From JBCCAG01 sp050331115 (GTDB taxonomy: Bacteria > Cyanobacteriota > Cyanobacteriia > CAKZMO01): a DNA stretch of 9,527 nucleotides. How positions within the stretch are numbered: position 1 is the stretch's first letter; every line of letters starts with the position of its first letter. Shown here one piece after another: positions 6,214 through 9,527 of the stretch. The notes beneath the pieces were generated by a model. It did not search any database, was not told the DNA's origin, and saw only the letters and a list, made by a program, of their open reading frames with translations. The stretch spans positions 1-9,527 of the forward strand of contig JBHJHD010000120.1 in assembly GCA_050331115.1 (NCBI GenBank), read 5' to 3'. The translations under genes were made by a program, and so were the position numbers.

Positions 6214-7158
6214 CTAAGAGTCATCCTTTTTATCGAGCGTGCCTCGGATAAAGACTCGGGTCTCAATAGGGGGCAAGAAGGTATTCTCCCGCATTATGCC
6301 TGAGCGCTGCGCGGCGTTACCCCGCAGGTAGATAACCACATCCTGGTTACCGATGGTGCTGTCGGGTTGGCTAACGCAGGCGTAGAAGCTCCGAGGAATG
6401 TTGTCGCTAGGGGTCAGCTGGTAAGTGACGTCGGTAACCGCCGGGCAGGACGGCGTGTCTCCGGCAGCCAGGCTGCCGTTACCGTCATCCACAAAGTCAA
6501 CCAGCAGCTCTGGCTGAGAAAACACCGGCGCGTCTCCGGCAGCGGGCCAGCCCTTAAATTGCGGCGTCGCATTAAACGGGTCGGCATAGCCCGTGAGAGC
6601 AGTATCGGTGATCGACATCTCGGAGCGAAAGAGTCCCGCTTGTCCCCTTAAAGCGAACGGATCGCTGGGGTCAAACGGGCCAGGGTCTCTCTGCTTCCAG
6701 GAGTAGACCACTAAGGAATAAGAGTTTCCGGCTAGGCAGGGCACGTTCGTGGGAGCACCAGAGCTGCAGGCAGCGGTCTGAACCGCCTGCGGAATGGGCT
6801 GCAGTCGCCAAAAGGCCAGCACCGGCGTCATCCCCGCAGGCAGGTTGAGGTTGCCCCAGTTGGCTGTTCCCTGGCACTCTGCATCCGTGCCGTCAAGACA
6901 TTCCGCATTGTAGACGTAGATGGCCTGCCTCAGCTCTGACTGCATGAACGTCAGGGCGAGCTGCATGTCGCGCTGCGTTTCGGTGCGATCGCTCTCTCTT
7001 TGGTCCGACTGAAGCGTTTCAACCGCTAGGTACATCAGCCCTGAGACAATTCCGCCAGCCAGAATAACGGTGACCAAAAGCTCAATTAGCGTAAATCCGC
7101 TGGAAGATGATTTGGCGGTACGGCGTAGGTAGCGTAGAAACGATGTTGCGGCAGACAT
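6214..7158 (-). CDS. hpsC: HpsC-like pseudopilin
   Basis: A 314-residue class III prepilin of PilW-like size. The ATG at 7158 has only a weak upstream AGGG at about 9 nt. A basic leader (SFLRYLRRTAKSSSSG) precedes the cleavage site G21/FTLIE with Glu26 at +5, then the hydrophobic helix LLVTVILAGGIVSGLMYLA. The helix continues through QRDMQLALTFMQSELRQAIYVY, a pattern I associate with the HpsC family of hormogonium polysaccharide secretion. The soluble domain holds several Cys pairs (CLDGTDAEC near 87-95; CSSGAPTNVPC; one in DTPSCPAV and one in FYACVSQ). It follows the HpsB-like gene by 73 nt. The role proposed from the Nostoc system is as a pseudopilin helping to export polysaccharide for gliding hormogonia. 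Prepilin identity is firm; the HpsC assignment rests on gene order and recollected family resemblance. Confidence 0.82.
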   Translation of the reverse strand: MSAATSFLRYLRRTAKSSSSGFTLIELLVTVILAGGIVSGLMYLAVETLQSDQRESDRTETQRDMQLALTFMQSELRQAIYVYNAECLDGTDAECQGTANWGNLNLPAGMTPVLAFWRLQPIPQAVQTAACSSGAPTNVPCLAGNSYSLVVYSWKQRDPGPFDPSDPFALRGQAGLFRSEMSITDTALTGYADPFNATPQFKGWPAAGDAPVFSQPELLVDFVDDGNGSLAAGDTPSCPAVTDVTYQLTPSDNIPRSFYACVSQPDSTIGNQDVVIYLRGNAAQRSGIMRENTFLPPIETRVFIRGTLDKKDDS

Positions 7159-7217
7159 AGGTTAAGACCCTAAAGCAATAGCGCAGATGGATAGAGCACA
7201 AATAGAAGGCATATTTA

Positions 7218-7248
7218 GCACGAGCTGAAACCTAAGGGCACGAGCTGA
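7218..7248. repeat. Short direct repeat at the 3' end of the HpsB-like gene
   Basis: GCACGAGCTGA occurs at 7218-7228 and again at 7238-7248, with a 20-bp period. The right copy encodes the last codons of the HpsB-like protein; the left copy is just past its stop. It looks like a small local duplication without an evident function. Confidence 0.6.
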
Positions 7249-7963
7249 GATCCAGATACTCGCAGACGGACTGCGCGCGATCGCTCCACACGAAGTCGGA
7301 GTAGAGGACGGCTAGCGGCTGTACCCGCTGGTTACCTAGACCTGAGGCATATTTTAGCGAGGCTTCCGTAATTTCTAGGTTGGCGAAATTATCGGCGGCA
7401 GACGCGGCGTACACCCGAACACCCATGCGAAACTCATTCAACTTATCCGCATCCGAAGCATTGGCCGTGCCATCGTCTCGAAAGGTTTGCATGAAGTAGT
7501 CGATGTCGCAGTCGCCGTCTATGTCGACTTGGAGAGCAGTTTGCGCATTGGGAAGTGCCGTTCCGTCAAAGGTATCGCAGCTGTCGCTGACGGACTCAAT
7601 CTCTGCCGATAGCACAGCCGGCGGAGGGGCCGTAGCGACATTGGGCACAGGCTGGGGCAGCACCCGTCCCAGAAAAGGGGCATTGGTTACGGGATCAACG
7701 CCTCCGACGGACTGACGCTCCTTTTCGATAAGCAATCGCACCCGGTCAATCTCACCTTGGGCAATTTTGAGGGCCTGCTCAGCTCGCCGATTTTGCACCC
7801 GGGTTGCAGCCGAGATAAACAGTGGGGGCGTAATCAGAAGGCCGGTGATGCCCACAACCGTAATGGCCACGAGGCACTCAACGAGGGTTAAGCCCTGCTC
7901 ACCGGCTTTGGGAGCGATCGCGGCGGATTGGCGATTGCTCCAGGGGCGGCGTAGATGACGCAT
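7232..7963 (-). CDS. hpsB: HpsB-like pseudopilin
   Basis: A 243-residue class III prepilin of PilV-like type. The ATG at 7963 is preferred over an upstream TTG at 7975, because GGAG (7970-7973) lies 6 nt before the ATG and overlaps the TTG codon region. A long basic leader (MRHLRRPWSNRQSAA...) leads to the cleavage site G/LTLVE, with Glu at +5 (about residues 24-29). The helix CLVAITVVGITGLLITPPLF and a polar helix rich in R, E and Q (RRAEQALKIAQGEIDRVRLL) follow. The region ending NLEITEASLKYASGLGNQRVQPLAVLY precedes a terminal CEYLDLSSCP with a Cys pair. The size, the GEIDRVRLLIE segment and the position between the HpsA-type and HpsC-like genes fit HpsB of the hormogonium polysaccharide system. 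It starts 65 nt after the HpsA-type stop and is probably co-transcribed with it. Confidence 0.83.
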   Translation of the reverse strand: MRHLRRPWSNRQSAAIAPKAGEQGLTLVECLVAITVVGITGLLITPPLFISAATRVQNRRAEQALKIAQGEIDRVRLLIEKERQSVGGVDPVTNAPFLGRVLPQPVPNVATAPPPAVLSAEIESVSDSCDTFDGTALPNAQTALQVDIDGDCDIDYFMQTFRDDGTANASDADKLNEFRMGVRVYAASAADNFANLEITEASLKYASGLGNQRVQPLAVLYSDFVWSDRAQSVCEYLDLSSCP

Positions 7964-8028
7964 GATCTTCTCCAAGTTGATGTCTACGGGGTTTGCGCAG
8001 GGCCAAAGAACACAGGCAGCCGCGATCG

Positions 8029-9527
8029 CTACGGAGCGGGGCAGAAGCTATTCGCGCCAGCAACTTGACGGCAAAGCTGCGCAATATACGGGTCATCTAG
8101 CGTTGGTTCGCTGTAGAACTCGCTTCGAGCTGGCGTCTGCGTCGCAAATCGGCTGGCGATCGGGGCTGGACGCACGTACTGCAGCCCAACGTCATATCCC
8201 CAGAGGCGCTCCGGCGGATCGTAGTAGGGGTAGCGGTCTACCGCAGTCGTTGGGTCATCCCCGGGTTCCCAAACCTCCTGGTCGTAAGGTGCCGTAGCAG
8301 CCGTACTGAAGTTCAGCTGATAAAAGGTCCCGGACATCGAGAGGGGCACGTCGCCCCAGTCCTCAAGGAAGCGGGGGAAGTTTTGCAGCCCGCCGTAGGG
8401 CTGGTCGACGCGAGACGGGACAATGCCGCTGATCAGGGCGAGGTTGACCGTTTGCGGGACAGCGGTAATCAGGCTGTTGTTTCGGTCGGTGATGTAGCCA
8501 TCCCCATATGGAGCGTCACCATCATCTAGAGGCGCGCCGTTCCTATCGATCACAATAGGGGTGTCGTCGTCACCGTCGAGCTGTCGCTTCCAGGTTCTGC
8601 CGTTGCGAGGCCGCCTTTGGTTGACGTAAGACGTCCACGGATCGCCCGCACTGACCGTACAGCCATACAGAGCGGTGGTATCGTCACCTAGCGCAGCGTT
8701 TATCGATACCGATGCATTCAGTGTCCCCGCCGTCTCAAAGCCGTCTTCGATCGCGCCGTCGCAGAAATTCGACGACAGAATGGTAACGGCGTCAGCCAAC
8801 ACCTCTGTGGGTCGCCAGTCATCGACGGTAGGAGCAGAAAATCTTTGGTCAATCGTGTTTCGGGTGTAGAAGTTGTTCCAGTCGGGCGTTAGCGGCGTGA
8901 GGAACTCCTGCAGCACTGTACCTCCAGTTTGATGCAGGTTGAAATCGCCTCTAATATAGGCGCTGTTGTCCGAGATGAACGACATACCGATGCCCCCATC
9001 GCCGACCCGCTTTAACGTCTCACCGTTGATGAGCCGGAATCCGTGGGGCCGCCGCCCCGGATCGCCGATGAAGTCTACAGCCTTCATGCTGAAGTTACCC
9101 GTGAGCAGCTGTGGGTCGGTCGAGTCCGTGAGCGCGTTTCCGTCGGCGAGGGTTTGGCAGGTGGGGCTGCTGTTGAAAGCAGTGAAGTCGTTGCAGGCCG
9201 CCGCGCCAGCCGTGGCTGGGCGCACGATGGCGTCTTCTCGCACGGCGTCTTCTCGAAACGCAAAGACAATACCGCTGAGCGGCAGCCACCGCTCGCCGCC
9301 GGGAAAGTTTGCCCGTCGCAGCATGTCGAGGTCTATATCGAGGGCGCGGACGCCCATGCGCTCGCGACCGTCGTACAGGGCCGCGTCCTTGAAGGGGACT
9401 TGCCAGGTTTCAACACCGATGCTTCCCGCACCGCAGGCCTCGTCCACACAGCGAATTAGGGACCGCTCGTTTGAGTTGGGGTTGACGCTAGGGTCGCTCG
9501 CTAGCGGAGCGGAAGCAAAGGCTGTGG
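8029..9527 (-). CDS. hpsA: HpsA-type hormogonium polysaccharide protein, C-terminal 498 residues (runs off right edge)
   Basis: The frame is open from the TAG at 8029-8031 to the right edge, so the N-terminus is missing; codons upstream of the GTG at 9447 continue without a stop (…NPNSNERSLIRCVDEACG). Recognisable HpsA-family segments are RWLPLSGIVFAFREDAVRED, then GGIGMSFISDNSAYIRGDFN, GLQNFPRFLEDW, RLWGYDVGLQYV and the tail SEFYSEPTLDDPYIAQLC. HpsA is a large protein needed for hormogonium polysaccharide and motility in Nostoc; its biochemical role is unknown, and the family is usually reported with an N-terminal pilin-like anchor. The alternation of IRGDFN-type and FYxxN-type strand motifs resembles the PilX/PilY-associated adhesin-like domains of pilus systems, which is only an impression. 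The last 16 residues hold two Cys (LCRQVAGANSFCPAP). It is the first visible gene of the pseudopilin cluster. Confidence 0.85.
   Translation of the reverse strand, partial: TAFASAPLASDPSVNPNSNERSLIRCVDEACGAGSIGVETWQVPFKDAALYDGRERMGVRALDIDLDMLRRANFPGGERWLPLSGIVFAFREDAVREDAIVRPATAGAAACNDFTAFNSSPTCQTLADGNALTDSTDPQLLTGNFSMKAVDFIGDPGRRPHGFRLINGETLKRVGDGGIGMSFISDNSAYIRGDFNLHQTGGTVLQEFLTPLTPDWNNFYTRNTIDQRFSAPTVDDWRPTEVLADAVTILSSNFCDGAIEDGFETAGTLNASVSINAALGDDTTALYGCTVSAGDPWTSYVNQRRPRNGRTWKRQLDGDDDTPIVIDRNGAPLDDGDAPYGDGYITDRNNSLITAVPQTVNLALISGIVPSRVDQPYGGLQNFPRFLEDWGDVPLSMSGTFYQLNFSTAATAPYDQEVWEPGDDPTTAVDRYPYYDPPERLWGYDVGLQYVRPAPIASRFATQTPARSEFYSEPTLDDPYIAQLCRQVAGANSFCPAP

Larger units (their letters stand above)
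412..8029. repeat. HIP1 octamers (GCGATCGC), 23 copies
   Basis: Copies start at 412, 826, 1245, 2121, 2332, 2409, 2894, 3210, 3816, 4394, 4493, 4719, 4951, 5033, 5316, 5417, 5451, 5969, 6084, 6985, 7277, 7914 and 8022. This palindrome is the highly iterated sequence of many cyanobacterial genomes and far exceeds chance at this GC. It identifies the host phylum. None was found in the last 1.5 kb, inside the HpsA-type gene. Confidence 0.9.

Noticed and set aside
1..9527. CRISPR array, tRNA, rRNA, insertion sequence, TPP riboswitch before thiD
   Set aside because: No spaced direct repeats, cloverleaf, transposase frame or thi-box-like sequence was seen; the only tandem repeats are coding units in the Uma2 gene.

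Overview
The window looks like chromosomal DNA from a fairly GC-rich, probably filamentous cyanobacterium. I counted 23 copies of the HIP1 octamer GCGATCGC, and several genes (Uma2-family protein with an EKQRAEQ tail, RTX protein, HpsA/B/C-type pseudopilin set) are typical of that phylum. A Leptolyngbya/Nodosilinea-like host is an inference only.

Left part. Positions 1-687 (minus) hold the N-terminal 229 codons of an RTX (calcium-binding nonapeptide repeat) protein that runs off the left edge. A 190-bp intergenic region separates it from a divergent plus-strand group. That group is an Uma2-family PD-(D/E)XK protein with two tandem-repeat tracts, thiD (HMP/HMP-P kinase of thiamine synthesis) 4 nt later, and an HpnL/UPF0104-type membrane protein. 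The GTG start of the last gene overlaps the thiD stop in TAGTG. A decayed, N-terminally truncated and twice-frameshifted metallo-beta-lactamase-fold hydrolase remnant follows (about 3592-3951).

Right part. Everything from 3995 to the right edge is on the minus strand. In transcription order it reads: the C-terminal 498 residues of an HpsA-type protein (cut by the right edge), three class III prepilin-like proteins (HpsB-like, HpsC-like and a GspH/FimT-type one), ddl (D-alanine--D-alanine ligase), and a small two-helix membrane protein of unknown function. The HpsA-D set is known from filamentous cyanobacteria as part of hormogonium polysaccharide secretion, thought to act as a type II secretion/type IV pilus-like pseudopilus. 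Here it is followed by a peptidoglycan precursor gene, and no hps glycosyltransferase is visible.

No rRNA, tRNA, CRISPR array or insertion sequence was recognised. The most interesting points are the hps-type pseudopilin cluster leading into ddl, the carboxy-terminal cysteine pairs shared by several of its products, the MBL pseudogene, the repeat-built ends of the Uma2 protein, and the coupled thiD-hpnL-like pair.
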